A stretch of DNA of 64,000 nt from Clavibacter capsici (lineage in GTDB: Bacteria > Actinomycetota > Actinomycetes > Actinomycetales > Microbacteriaceae): contig NZ_CP012573.1 in NCBI RefSeq assembly GCF_001280205.1, positions 2,976,001 through 3,040,000 of the forward strand. The letters are read 5' to 3'. Numbering within the stretch: the first letter of the stretch is position 1; every line of letters begins with the position of its first letter. Below, one piece after another: positions 7,613 to 15,612 of the stretch. A model generated the notes under the pieces. The model ran no database searches, had not been told where the DNA came from, and saw only the letters and a program-made list of their open reading frames with translations. The translations under genes and the position numbers were made by a program.

Positions 7613-9013
7613 ATGACCATCGACAACTGGACGCAGACCCTCACCGTGGGTCCGCTCCTCCTGATCGCCGCGGGCGCCATCGCCGTGCTGCTGTTCCTGA
7701 TCATCACGCTGCGCGTCCACGCGTTCGTCGCCCTGATCCTCGTGAGCCTCGCCACCGCGTTCGCCACCGGGATCCCGACCTCGCAGATCGTCACCGTGCT
7801 CGTGGGCAGCTTCGGCTCCACGCTCGGCACGGTCGCGCTGCTCGTGGGACTCGGCGCGATGCTCGGCCGCCTGGTCGAGACCAGCGGCGGCGCGAAGACG
7901 CTGGCCGACACCCTGATCCGCATATTCGGCGAGAAGCGCGCCCCGTTCGCGCTCGGGGTCGCGTCGCTCATCTTCGGCTTCCCGATCTTCTTCGACGCCG
8001 GGCTCGTCGTGATGCTGCCCATCGTCTTCTCGGTGGCCCGTCGCCTCGGCGGCGGCGTGCTCCGCTACGGCCTCCCCGCGGCCGGCGCCTTCTCGGTCAT
8101 GCACATCTTCGTGCCGCCGCACCCCGGCCCCGTCGCGGCGTCGGAGTTCTTCGGCGCGAACGTCGGCATCGTGATCATCGTCGGCCTCGTCGCCGCGATC
8201 CCCACCTGGTACGTCACCGCGTACCTCTACGGCCTGTGGGTCGGCAAGAAGTACGTGCTGCCGATCCCGTCGCTCATGGGCGAGGCCGACGCGCACGCCG
8301 AGTCGAACCCGCCGAGGTTCGGAACGGTCGTCGCCGTGCTGCTGCTCCCGCTGCTCCTCATCTTCCTGAACACCGGCCTCAACGCGGCGTCCACCGGCGG
8401 GATCCTCCCCGAGGGCACGAGCGACCAGGCCTGGTACCAGATCCTCCGCACCATCGGCGAGACGCCCGTGGCGCTCCTCATCGCGCTGCTGTTCGCGGCG
8501 TTCGTGCTCGGCCGGCGCCGCGGGATCGACAAGTCGGCCCTCGAGAAGACGCTCGAGTCGGCGCTCGGCCCGGTCTGCTCGGTGATCCTCATCACCGGCG
8601 CCGGCGGCATGTTCGGCGGCGTGCTCCGCACCAGCGGCATCGGCGACGCCCTCGCCGACGTGCTGGGCGACCTCGGCATCCCGATCATCCTGGCCGGGTT
8701 CCTCATCGCGGCGATCCTCCGCATCGCGCAGGGATCCGCGACCGTCGCGCTCACCACGGCCGCGGGCCTCGTCTCGCCGGCGATCCTCGCGGGCGACTTC
8801 AACGCGTTCCAGGTCGCGGCGCTCGTCGTGGCGGTGGCCGGCGGATCCGTGGTCGCGAGCCACGTGAACGACTCCGGCTTCTGGCTCGTCGGCCGCTTCT
8901 TCGAGATGGACGTGAAGACGACCCTCAAGACCTGGACCGTGATGGAGACCACCATCGGCGTCATGGGCTTCGCGATCGCGACGGCGGTGTTCGGGGTGGC
9001 GTCGCTGGTCTAG
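7613..9013 (+). CDS. gntP: GntP-family gluconate:H+ symporter
   Basis: A 466-aa integral membrane protein with about 12-14 hydrophobic segments across its length. It fits the GntP family, including the conserved FGFPIFFDAGLVVMLPI segment (about residues 121-137) and the VPPHPGPVAA loop. It imports gluconate or a related sugar acid for GntK. GGAGAG is a few bases before the ATG. It ends in a 4-base tail-to-tail overlap with the convergent pdxH-like gene. Confidence 0.93.
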   Translation: MTIDNWTQTLTVGPLLLIAAGAIAVLLFLIITLRVHAFVALILVSLATAFATGIPTSQIVTVLVGSFGSTLGTVALLVGLGAMLGRLVETSGGAKTLADTLIRIFGEKRAPFALGVASLIFGFPIFFDAGLVVMLPIVFSVARRLGGGVLRYGLPAAGAFSVMHIFVPPHPGPVAASEFFGANVGIVIIVGLVAAIPTWYVTAYLYGLWVGKKYVLPIPSLMGEADAHAESNPPRFGTVVAVLLLPLLLIFLNTGLNAASTGGILPEGTSDQAWYQILRTIGETPVALLIALLFAAFVLGRRRGIDKSALEKTLESALGPVCSVILITGAGGMFGGVLRTSGIGDALADVLGDLGIPIILAGFLIAAILRIAQGSATVALTTAAGLVSPAILAGDFNAFQVAALVVAVAGGSVVASHVNDSGFWLVGRFFEMDVKTTLKTWTVMETTIGVMGFAIATAVFGVASLV

Positions 9014-9585
9014 GCGCGACCCTCGCCGTCGGCTCCGCGGCGCGTCCACGTCTCGCCGACGCGGTCGAACAGGATCCGCGCGTGCCGCCGGTCGGGCGAG
9101 CCCTGCCAGAACTCCACGTGCACGGGGCGGATGCGCCAGAGGACCCAGTCGCCCGGATCCACGTCGGCGCGGGCCGCGGACGAGCGCGCGGCCAGGTCGG
9201 CGGCGCTCTCCTTCGCCGTGGCCTCCTCGACGGATCCGCGCACCCGCACCGCGCGCACGATCGGCTGCCACCAGAACGACAGCGCCGCCGCCGGGGTCGC
9301 GGCGAGCTGCGCGCCCTTCGCCGAGGAGCGCGTACCCGCGAAGGCCCAGCCACGCGGGCCGACGTCCTTGAGGATCAGCGTGCGCGCGTCGGGCAGGCCG
9401 TCCGCGTCGACCGTCGCGAGCGTCGCGGCGTGCGGCTCGGGGACGCCTGCGTCGGCGGCGGCGGTGATCCACGTGCGGAAGAGGGCCTCGGGGTCGGCAG
9501 GCAGCGCGTCGAGGTCGAGCGGCGGCGCGGCTCCGGTGAGCGAGGGCTGCGCGCGGAGCCAGCGGGCGAAGGCGTCCGAGGGCAC
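9010..9585 (-). CDS. pdxH: pyridoxine/pyridoxamine 5'-phosphate oxidase
   Basis: A 191-aa FMN enzyme that makes pyridoxal 5'-phosphate. The flavin-binding split-barrel (ATLATVDADGLPDARTLILKD near residues 54-75; FAGTRSSAKGAQL) and the C-terminal dimerisation motif WRIRPVHVEFWQG...RILFDR near the end are both present. At 191 aa it is a little shorter than E. coli PdxH (218), with a shorter N-terminus. There is no adjacent pathway gene. Confidence in the family is high; strict substrate assignment is slightly less sure. Confidence 0.88.
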   Translation of the reverse strand: MPSDAFARWLRAQPSLTGAAPPLDLDALPADPEALFRTWITAAADAGVPEPHAATLATVDADGLPDARTLILKDVGPRGWAFAGTRSSAKGAQLAATPAAALSFWWQPIVRAVRVRGSVEEATAKESAADLAARSSAARADVDPGDWVLWRIRPVHVEFWQGSPDRRHARILFDRVGETWTRRGADGEGRA

Positions 9586-9640
9586 GGGTCCATCCTCGCG
9601 CGGACGACCTGCTGCCCGGGCGGCGTCCGCCGGGCCTCCG

Positions 9641-9886
9641 TCAGACAGAGCGGCTGTCGCCCGTCGCGGCCGCCTCGGCAGCCGAACGCTCGCGCGCCGC
9701 CCGAGCGGTCCGCAGACCCGTGAGCGTCGTCGCGAGGGCGAACGCGAGCCCGAGGACGAGGACCAGCACGACCGCGACGGGATCGGCGAGCACCTCCTGC
9801 CGGCGGAGTCCGAGGACCACGAGGAGGAGCACGATGCTCGCCACCGCGGTCGCGGACGTGCGCTTGGTCGTGGTCATTCCGATCAT
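9641..9886 (-). CDS. small hypothetical membrane protein
   Basis: Up to 81 aa from the ATG at 9886; an in-frame ATG at 9877 would give 78 aa. Two hydrophobic segments (TAVASIVLLLVVLGL and AVVLVLVLGLAFALA) are separated by a short polar turn, then a charged Ala/Arg-rich tail. No recognised family. It stands alone between pdxH and the secreted-protein pair. Confidence 0.55.
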   Translation of the reverse strand: MIGMTTTKRTSATAVASIVLLLVVLGLRRQEVLADPVAVVLVLVLGLAFALATTLTGLRTARAARERSAAEAAATGDSRSV

Positions 9887-10047
9887 CGCTTCATCCCCTG
9901 ATCCGTCGACGGCCCGGACCATGCTAGCGCCCATTTCCGCGCCTTGACTCCACGACGACGGCCATGGAATGCTGACGCCGGTCCGAGAGGACGGGAATGC
10001 GCGTGGGTGAATCCGAACCCCGGCATTCATCACCATTTGGGGGGACC

Positions 10048-10425
10048 ATGAAGGACAATTCGACGAGCCGCGGCATGCGGTTCTCCACGGGCCTCGCGGC
10101 AGCCGCGCTCGCGCTCACGGGACTCGCCGTCGTGCACACCGCGAACGCCGCTCCGGCGAGCGCGTACGTGTGCGGCTACAGCGTGGAGAACGAGGACTAC
10201 AAGTCGCTCTGGTCGGTCGACCTGCCGTTCGTCGGCACGGTGGATCCCTTCGGCGGCACGCGCCAGGTGGCGCACTACGGCAACTGCACGAAGAGCAAGC
10301 AGCGCATCTCGGTGAAGACCGCGTCAGGCAAAAAGTCCTACTGCGTGAAGCCCGGGGACACGCGCCTCGGCTTCACCCAGAACGGCAGCAAGGTCTCCGG
10401 CGCCACCAAGACCGGGACCTGCTGA
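10048..10425 (+). CDS. secreted four-cysteine protein 1 (DUF6355-like)
   Basis: A 125-aa precursor with a signal peptide (hydrophobic stretch TGLAAAALALTGLAVVHTA, cleavage near ANAAPASA). The mature domain starts at VCGYS and has the spaced pattern C-G-Y ... YGNC ... I.VKT ... YCVKPGDTRLG ... GTC, i.e. four cysteines likely forming two disulfides. The pattern is shared with the next gene and recalls small extracellular DUF6355 proteins of actinobacteria (from memory). GGGGGG precedes the ATG. Function unknown. Confidence 0.75.
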   Translation: MKDNSTSRGMRFSTGLAAAALALTGLAVVHTANAAPASAYVCGYSVENEDYKSLWSVDLPFVGTVDPFGGTRQVAHYGNCTKSKQRISVKTASGKKSYCVKPGDTRLGFTQNGSKVSGATKTGTC

Positions 10426-10439
10426 GCGCCGTGGGCACG

Positions 10440-10751
10440 ATGAGGAAGCTCGCGGCCTCGGCCCTGCTCGCCGGCATGCTGCTCGGCGGATCCCTGGTCG
10501 CGGCGGCCCCCGCGCAGGCGGCGACGCCGTGCGGCTTCTACCCCATCACCACCGGCAGCCTCGGCGGCGGCGAGGACGGCCGATACGAGAAGGCCACCTA
10601 CAACAACTGCAAGTCCAAGCCCGCCAAGATCACCGTCCGGTATTACTACGCGAATCGCACCATGTGCGTCTCGCCCGGCGAGACGGTGCTCTACGCGAAT
10701 CCCGCTCTCGGAGCGCTCGTGGGTGCGTCCTGGACGAAGAAGTACTGCTGA
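10440..10751 (+). CDS. secreted four-cysteine protein 2 (paralogue of the preceding gene)
   Basis: A 103-aa precursor: MRKLAASALLAGMLLGGSL signal peptide with an AQA-A cleavage site, then a mature domain beginning PCGFYP. It repeats the neighbour's layout: CGF, YNNC, KITVRYYY, MCVSPGETVL, KKYC. It starts 14 bases after the first gene's stop (an in-frame GTG at 10431 is an alternative start), so both are co-transcribed. They are followed by a strong terminator. A tandem duplication followed by divergence is the simplest origin. Confidence 0.75.
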   Translation: MRKLAASALLAGMLLGGSLVAAAPAQAATPCGFYPITTGSLGGGEDGRYEKATYNNCKSKPAKITVRYYYANRTMCVSPGETVLYANPALGALVGASWTKKYC

Positions 10752-10789
10752 TCCGAGAATATCGGGACGTTATTTCCATAGTCTGATGA

Positions 10790-10831
10790 AATAGGGCCGC
10801 CGCGGGATGTCGATCCCGCCGCGGCCCTATT
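10790..10831. terminator. bidirectional hairpin terminator
   Basis: AATAGGGCCGCCGCGGGA (10790-10807) and TCCCGCCGCGGCCCTATT (10814-10831) pair over 18 bp with one mismatch and a 6-base loop. A/T ends on both sides let it serve the secreted-protein pair and the convergent nei gene, whose stop codon lies inside the stem. Confidence 0.85.
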
Positions 10832-11657
10832 CTCGTGTGACCCCGGGCGACGCGTCGGGGACGGCCGGCTGGCACCTCGGGCACCACCACGCCCGCCGCC
10901 CGCGCTCGCTCGTGCTCCCGGGATCGTCGACCCCGATCACCGTCGTCCCGCAGCGCAGGCACGGCCGGCCCGCGCGGCCGACCACCCAGTGCGTGCGGCC
11001 GCGGCGGGGATCGCCCGTCGTGATCTGGTACGCCGCGGGCACCGTCGCCGAGTGCCGGAGGGAGCGGGCGGCGAGGTCGACGAGGGGTGGGAGATCCACG
11101 TCGCGGACCCGCGTGGCCGGGTGCACGCCGCGCAGGAAGCCGACCTCGTTGACCCAGAGGTTGCCGAGGCCCGCCATGGGGCGCTGGTCGAGGAGGGCGG
11201 CGCGGATCGTCTCGTCGGGCCGTGCCGCGAGGCGGGACACGGCGAGCGCCGGATCCCAGTCGTCGCGCAGCGGGTCCGGCCCGAGGTGGCCGATGACCGT
11301 GCGCTCGTCGCGGGTCGGGATCAGCTCGACCACCGGCAGGTCGATGCCCCAGAGCGTCCGGCCGTCGTCGAGGCGGAGGCGCACGCGCACCTGGTGCTGG
11401 ATCCTCTCCGGCACGCGCTTGCCGGCTCCCGTGACCGTCCACGAGCCCTGCATGCGCAGGTGCGTGTGGAGGGTGGTCGCGTCGTCGAGCCGCATGAGCA
11501 GGTGCTTGCCGTGGGTGTCGAACCCGGTGATCCGCCTGCCGCCGAGCCGCGCACCCGCCCGCGCGCCGGACCGGAGCTCCCCGTCGGCGACGAGCGCGCC
11601 CCCGACCTGGGCCCGCAGGCGCGCGGCGAGGACGAAGACGGAGTCACCCTCGGGCAT
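10827..11657 (-). CDS. nei: Fpg/Nei-family DNA glycosylase (endonuclease VIII-like)
   Basis: A 276-aa base-excision repair enzyme that removes oxidised bases and nicks the strand. The N-terminus PEGDSV supplies the catalytic Pro2 and Glu3 of the Nei branch (Fpg has PELPEV). GKHLLMR carries the conserved Lys, DQRPMAGLGNLWVNE is the helix-two-turn-helix, and the C-terminus has a CxxC...CxxC zinc finger (CLRC / CPRC). The start is supported by TACCGT six bases upstream. It stands alone and ends within the shared terminator. Confidence 0.93.
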   Translation of the reverse strand: MPEGDSVFVLAARLRAQVGGALVADGELRSGARAGARLGGRRITGFDTHGKHLLMRLDDATTLHTHLRMQGSWTVTGAGKRVPERIQHQVRVRLRLDDGRTLWGIDLPVVELIPTRDERTVIGHLGPDPLRDDWDPALAVSRLAARPDETIRAALLDQRPMAGLGNLWVNEVGFLRGVHPATRVRDVDLPPLVDLAARSLRHSATVPAAYQITTGDPRRGRTHWVVGRAGRPCLRCGTTVIGVDDPGSTSERGRRAWWCPRCQPAVPDASPGVTRE

Positions 11658-11663
11658 GGGTCG

Positions 11664-11669
11664 ACGGTA
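11664..11669 (-). promoter_or_regulatory. -10 element of nei (leaderless)
   Basis: TACCGT on the minus strand, six bases before the ATG. Confidence 0.45.
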
Positions 11670-11690
11670 GCGGGGGCCGCCGACAGTGGG

Positions 11691-12797
11691 TCAGGCGTCG
11701 GACGGCGAGCGCGTCGCCGCACCCTCCTGCCCCTCCACCGGCCCTCCCGACCTGGCGAGCTCCCGGGTCTGCTCGGCGAAGCGCTTCACGGAGCGCTGCT
11801 GCCGGATGATGAGCGGCAGCATCGCCACGAGCACGACCGCCACGGCCACGAGCAGCACGAGCAGGAACGTGTCGAGCCCACCTCGCACGATGGTCGGGAC
11901 GAAGATCCCGACGAAGATCAGCACCGTCTGCGCCATGAGGAAGGGCTGCGAGACGCGCATCACCGCCGCGACCCGGGCGGCACGCCACTCGAGGTCAGGT
12001 GTGAGCGCGTCGGCCTTGCCGGTCACGCGGCGGTTGATGGCCTTGCGATCCGCCATGTCGAGCCCGCGGACGATCGGACTCGCCGCGAGCTGCGCGGGGA
12101 AGGCGACGGCGATGCAGGCGATCGCGGCGGCTGTGAAGGAGAGCTGGACGATGGAGGTCCACGTCTCGGCGGGTCCGTCGTCGCCCGTCAGCGCCAGCAC
12201 GACCGCGAGGATGCTGCTGGCCGCGAGCGCCACGACGAAGGTGACGACGACGACGCGGACCTTGCGGCGGATCACCTCGGGCGTCCAGCCGAGGTCGGGC
12301 GAGTCCGGGAGGCCGGACTCGGCGCGTGCCCGCTCTCGCTCGTCCAGCGTCGCACCCGCTCGGGCGCCGAGGATCCAGCTGGCCGTCGTGACGCCGAGGA
12401 TGCCGAGCAGGGTGCCGGCCACGACGAGGGGCGCGACACCGGCGGCGACCGCGAAGACGACATGCGCCGCCGTGACGAGGGCCGTGATGCCCACGATGAC
12501 CATGAGCCGCACGGGACGACGCCCGGCGGACCCCGTGATCCGGCTCGACGGGCTCTGCACCACGACGAGCCCGATCGACATCGCGAAGCTCAGCGCGACG
12601 ACGCCGGCCACCATCTGCGTGACGAGGAGGTAGATCGGCGGCTCGTCCGGCACGCCGACGAACCGGGTGAACATCCCCGCGAAGAGCAGCACGAATGTGC
12701 CGAGAGCGAGCAGGGCCAACACCGTGATCAGCAGCGCCGTGCCTCCGCGGGGTGCCCTCGCACCGGATGACCCCTGGTCCGTGCCGCGTCCGCTCAT
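11691..12797 (-). CDS. hypothetical multi-pass membrane protein
   Basis: A 368-aa protein with a polar N-terminus and about eight hydrophobic segments in two similar halves (for example GTALLITVLALLALGTFVLL near residue 20 and TVLIFVGIFVPTIV near residue 300). A soluble charged loop (ERERARAESGLPDSPDLGW) lies around residue 165. I recognise no transporter signature. TACGTT lies six bases before the ATG. The gene is divergent from the short-chain dehydrogenase. Confidence 0.7.
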   Translation of the reverse strand: MSGRGTDQGSSGARAPRGGTALLITVLALLALGTFVLLFAGMFTRFVGVPDEPPIYLLVTQMVAGVVALSFAMSIGLVVVQSPSSRITGSAGRRPVRLMVIVGITALVTAAHVVFAVAAGVAPLVVAGTLLGILGVTTASWILGARAGATLDERERARAESGLPDSPDLGWTPEVIRRKVRVVVVTFVVALAASSILAVVLALTGDDGPAETWTSIVQLSFTAAAIACIAVAFPAQLAASPIVRGLDMADRKAINRRVTGKADALTPDLEWRAARVAAVMRVSQPFLMAQTVLIFVGIFVPTIVRGGLDTFLLVLLVAVAVVLVAMLPLIIRQQRSVKRFAEQTRELARSGGPVEGQEGAATRSPSDA

Positions 12798-12803
12798 CCA
12801 CCG

Positions 12804-12809
12804 AACGTA
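12804..12809 (-). promoter_or_regulatory. -10 element of the membrane protein gene (leaderless)
   Basis: TACGTT on the minus strand, six bases before the ATG at 12797. Confidence 0.4.
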
Positions 12810-13005
12810 TCGGCCCGGCGTCGCCCGACCAGCCGACGGATGGCCCCCGTTCGAGCCGTAGACCCCTCCCCACGTGAACGGCTGCTGGATCCTCCCCGCT
12901 CGCCCGCGCGCCCGCCCCCGTCGACCGCCCGGCGGGCCACACTCGATCCACGAACCCGATCCCGATCCCGCCAGCCGCGCGCCCCCGCAGCGAAGGAGCC
13001 CACCC

Positions 13006-13752
13006 ATGAAGATCACCGGCCGCACCGTCCTCATCACCGGCAGCACCTCGGGCATCGGCCGCGGGCTCGCCGAGCGGTTCCACGCCGCGGGCAACCGCGT
13101 CGTCATCGCGGGCCGGCGCCGCGAGCTGCTCGACGAGATCACCGCGGAGCACGACGGCATGGCGTCGGTCGTGCTCGACGTCGCCGACCCCGCGTCCATC
13201 ACCGCCGCGCGCGACGAGCTCGCCGCGAGCCACCCGGATCTCGACGTCGTGATCACGATGGCGGGCATCATGCAGGCCGAGGACCTCATGGATCCCGCGC
13301 ACCAGGCCACCGCCGAGGCCATCGTCACCACGAACCTGCTCGGCACGATCCGCACCATCGACGCGTTCCTGCCCGGCCTCCTCGCGAGCGACGAGGCGAC
13401 GCTGATGACCGTCTCCTCCGGCCTCGCCTTCGTGCCCCTGCCGCTCACGCCCACCTACTCCGCCACCAAGGCCGCGGTGCACTCGTACACGCAGAGCCTC
13501 CGCGTGCAGCTCGCCGACACCTCCGTCGAGGTCGTCGAGCTGGTGCCGCCGAAGGTCCAGACCGCGCTCATGCCCGGGCAGGCCGACGCGGGCGACGCCC
13601 TGCCGCTCGAGGACTTCCTCGACGAGGTGATGGGCATCCTCCAGGCCCGCCCGGAGGACGAGGAGGTCCTCGTGCAGGACGTGCACGGCCTCCGCTTCGC
13701 CGAGCGCGACTGCCGCCACGACGAGATGCTCGCGCTCCTCAGCGGACGCTGA
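13006..13752 (+). CDS. short-chain dehydrogenase (DltE-like)
   Basis: A 248-aa classical SDR. The cofactor loop TGSTSGIGRG is near residues 10-19, the catalytic Ser is in TVSSGLA, and the YSATK active-site pair follows about 13 residues later. The sequence ends with HDEMLALL, as in the DltE/YxjF-type group. The substrate is unknown. AAGGAG precedes the ATG. The next gene has its own promoter, so the two are probably separate transcripts. Confidence 0.88.
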   Translation: MKITGRTVLITGSTSGIGRGLAERFHAAGNRVVIAGRRRELLDEITAEHDGMASVVLDVADPASITAARDELAASHPDLDVVITMAGIMQAEDLMDPAHQATAEAIVTTNLLGTIRTIDAFLPGLLASDEATLMTVSSGLAFVPLPLTPTYSATKAAVHSYTQSLRVQLADTSVEVVELVPPKVQTALMPGQADAGDALPLEDFLDEVMGILQARPEDEEVLVQDVHGLRFAERDCRHDEMLALLSGR

Positions 13753-13806
13753 TCCGCCGGGCGGCCGAACCACCGGCTCGACCGGTCGGGCGCGCGGCCG
13801 CCCGCC

Positions 13807-13812
13807 TAGGCT
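13807..13812 (+). promoter_or_regulatory. -10 element of the Gfo/Idh/MocA gene (leaderless)
   Basis: TAGGCT, six bases before the ATG at 13819; no ribosome site in between. Confidence 0.55.
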
Positions 13813-13818
13813 CGATCC

Positions 13819-14850
13819 ATGTCGACGACGATGCCGCCCGCCCCCGCCCGCACGCCCGACCCTGCGCCGGGAGGCAGCGACGACACCCGCCCCATCCGCT
13901 TCGGCGTCATCGGCGCCGCCGGCATCGCCCGCTCGGTCGTCCCCGACATGCAGCTGGTCCCGGACATCGAGGTCGTCGCCGTCCACTCGCGCACCCGCGC
14001 GAGCGCGGAGGAGCTCGCCGAGGCGTGCGGCATCCCGCGGATCCACGACACCCTCGACGCGCTCCTCGCCGACCCCGAGGTGGACGCCGTCTACGTCGCC
14101 ACCCCGCACACCCTCCACCGGTCGCAGGCCGAGGCCGCCCTCCGCGCCGGCAAGCACGTCGTGTGCGAGAAGCCCGCGACCACCACGGCCGCCGACACCC
14201 GCGCCCTCGTCGACCTCGCCCGATCCGAGGGCCTGCTGTTCCTCGAGGCGCTCTGGATGGCGTTCTCCCCCGGCTACCTCGCCGTCCGCCGGGCGATCGC
14301 GGACGACCGCATCGGGGATCCGCGCGCCATCTCCGTCGCCTTCGGCTTCGTCACCGAGGAGGGGAAGGGCCGCCTCTGGGACCCGGAGGTCGGCGGCGGC
14401 ACGCTCCTCGACATGGGCGTCTACCCGCTCGCGTTCGCGCACGGGCTGTTCGGCACGCCCTCCTCGGTGGCCGCGGTCGGCACGGTCGTCGACGGCGGCG
14501 TCGACACCGAGGTCGCGATCCTGCTCGGCTGGCCCGACGGACGCCACGCCACCCTCGCCTGCTCGCTGGTCGCCGCGCTGCCCACGGGCGCGACCGTCAG
14601 CGGCACGGCCGGCCGCATCGAGGTGGATCCGCTGTTCCTCGCGTCCCGCGCGCTCACGGTCGTGCCCGCCGACGGGGATCCGGAGCGGCAGGAGCACGAG
14701 ATCGAGGGCCGCGGCTACGTGCCCATGTTCCGGGCGGCGCGCGACGCCATCCGCGCCGGCGACGTCGAGTGCGCGGGGATGCCGCACGCGGAGTCCGTCG
14801 CCCTCGCCGAGCTGATGGACGGGATCCTGGAGCGCATCGGCGCGCGCTGA
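13819..14850 (+). CDS. Gfo/Idh/MocA-family oxidoreductase
   Basis: A 343-aa NAD(P)-dependent sugar or polyol dehydrogenase. The Rossmann loop GVIGAAGIARSV follows a Pro-rich 30-residue N-terminus. The family Lys is in CEKPATTTAADTRALV (near residue 118), and the C-terminal alpha/beta domain contains GGGTLLDMGVYPL. No sugar-transport genes are nearby, so the substrate cannot be deduced. Closest family relatives are dimeric dihydrodiol/xylose dehydrogenase-like proteins. Confidence 0.88.
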   Translation: MSTTMPPAPARTPDPAPGGSDDTRPIRFGVIGAAGIARSVVPDMQLVPDIEVVAVHSRTRASAEELAEACGIPRIHDTLDALLADPEVDAVYVATPHTLHRSQAEAALRAGKHVVCEKPATTTAADTRALVDLARSEGLLFLEALWMAFSPGYLAVRRAIADDRIGDPRAISVAFGFVTEEGKGRLWDPEVGGGTLLDMGVYPLAFAHGLFGTPSSVAAVGTVVDGGVDTEVAILLGWPDGRHATLACSLVAALPTGATVSGTAGRIEVDPLFLASRALTVVPADGDPERQEHEIEGRGYVPMFRAARDAIRAGDVECAGMPHAESVALAELMDGILERIGAR

Positions 14851-14978
14851 CCGGTGCCGGGCACCCGGAGGAGACGTCCGAGGACGCCGCATAGGGTCCA
14901 GGGAGAGGCACGCGCCTCCGCCCCCTGCGGCACGTCGACGGAGACGACCCGACCGGAACGACCCCGAAGGAGAACACC

Positions 14979-15527
14979 ATGACGCACGTCCTCGTGCTCG
15001 TCGGGAGCCTGCGCGCAGGCTCCACCAACCAGCAGATCGCCGAGGCGGCGCTGCGCCACGCGCCCGACGGCGTCACGCTCGACATCCACTCCGGCCTCGA
15101 CCGGCTCCCCTTCTACAACGAGGACGTGGACGTCGAGGGATCCGTGCCCGCCGACGCCGTGGCCTTCCGCGACGCGATCGCCGCCGCGGACGCGCTCCTC
15201 GTGATCACGCCCGAGTACAACGGCACGATGCCCGCGGTGCTGAAGAACGCCATCGACTGGGCCTCGCGCCCGTTCGGCGCGTCCGCCCTGGCGGGCAAGC
15301 CGACCGCGGTGATCGGCAGCGCCTTCGGCCAGTACGGCGGCGTGTGGGCGCAGGACGAGGCCCGCAAGGCGCTCGGCATCGCCGGCGCGCGCGTGCTCGA
15401 GGACGTGAAGATGGCCGTCCCGGAGTCGGTCGTCCGATTCGCCGAGCGCCACCCGGCGGACGACGCCGAGGTCGTGGAGCAGCTGCGCGAGGTCCTCGAC
15501 GCCGTGCGCACCTCCACCGCCGCCTGA
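14979..15527 (+). CDS. NADPH-dependent FMN reductase (flavodoxin-like)
   Basis: A 182-aa cytoplasmic flavoprotein. The phosphate loop LVGSLRAGSTNQQIAEA is at residues 6-22, and the TPEYNGTMPAVLKNAIDW signature (about residues 71-88) is the hallmark of FMN_red enzymes such as chromate/azo/quinone reductases. AAGGAG precedes the ATG. A strong terminator follows it. Confidence 0.92.
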   Translation: MTHVLVLVGSLRAGSTNQQIAEAALRHAPDGVTLDIHSGLDRLPFYNEDVDVEGSVPADAVAFRDAIAAADALLVITPEYNGTMPAVLKNAIDWASRPFGASALAGKPTAVIGSAFGQYGGVWAQDEARKALGIAGARVLEDVKMAVPESVVRFAERHPADDAEVVEQLREVLDAVRTSTAA

Positions 15528-15558
15528 TCCGACCCGCCGGCGGGCAGCACGCCCGCGC

Positions 15559-15600
15559 ACGACGACGGCCGCGCCCCCGAGGGGACGCGGCCGTCGTCGT
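15559..15600. terminator. hairpin terminator between FMN reductase and alcohol dehydrogenase
   Basis: ACGACGACGGCCGCG (15559-15573) pairs perfectly with CGCGGCCGTCGTCGT (15586-15600) around a 12-base loop. It serves both convergent genes. Confidence 0.8.
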
Positions 15601-15612
15601 TCGAGCGGGAGG

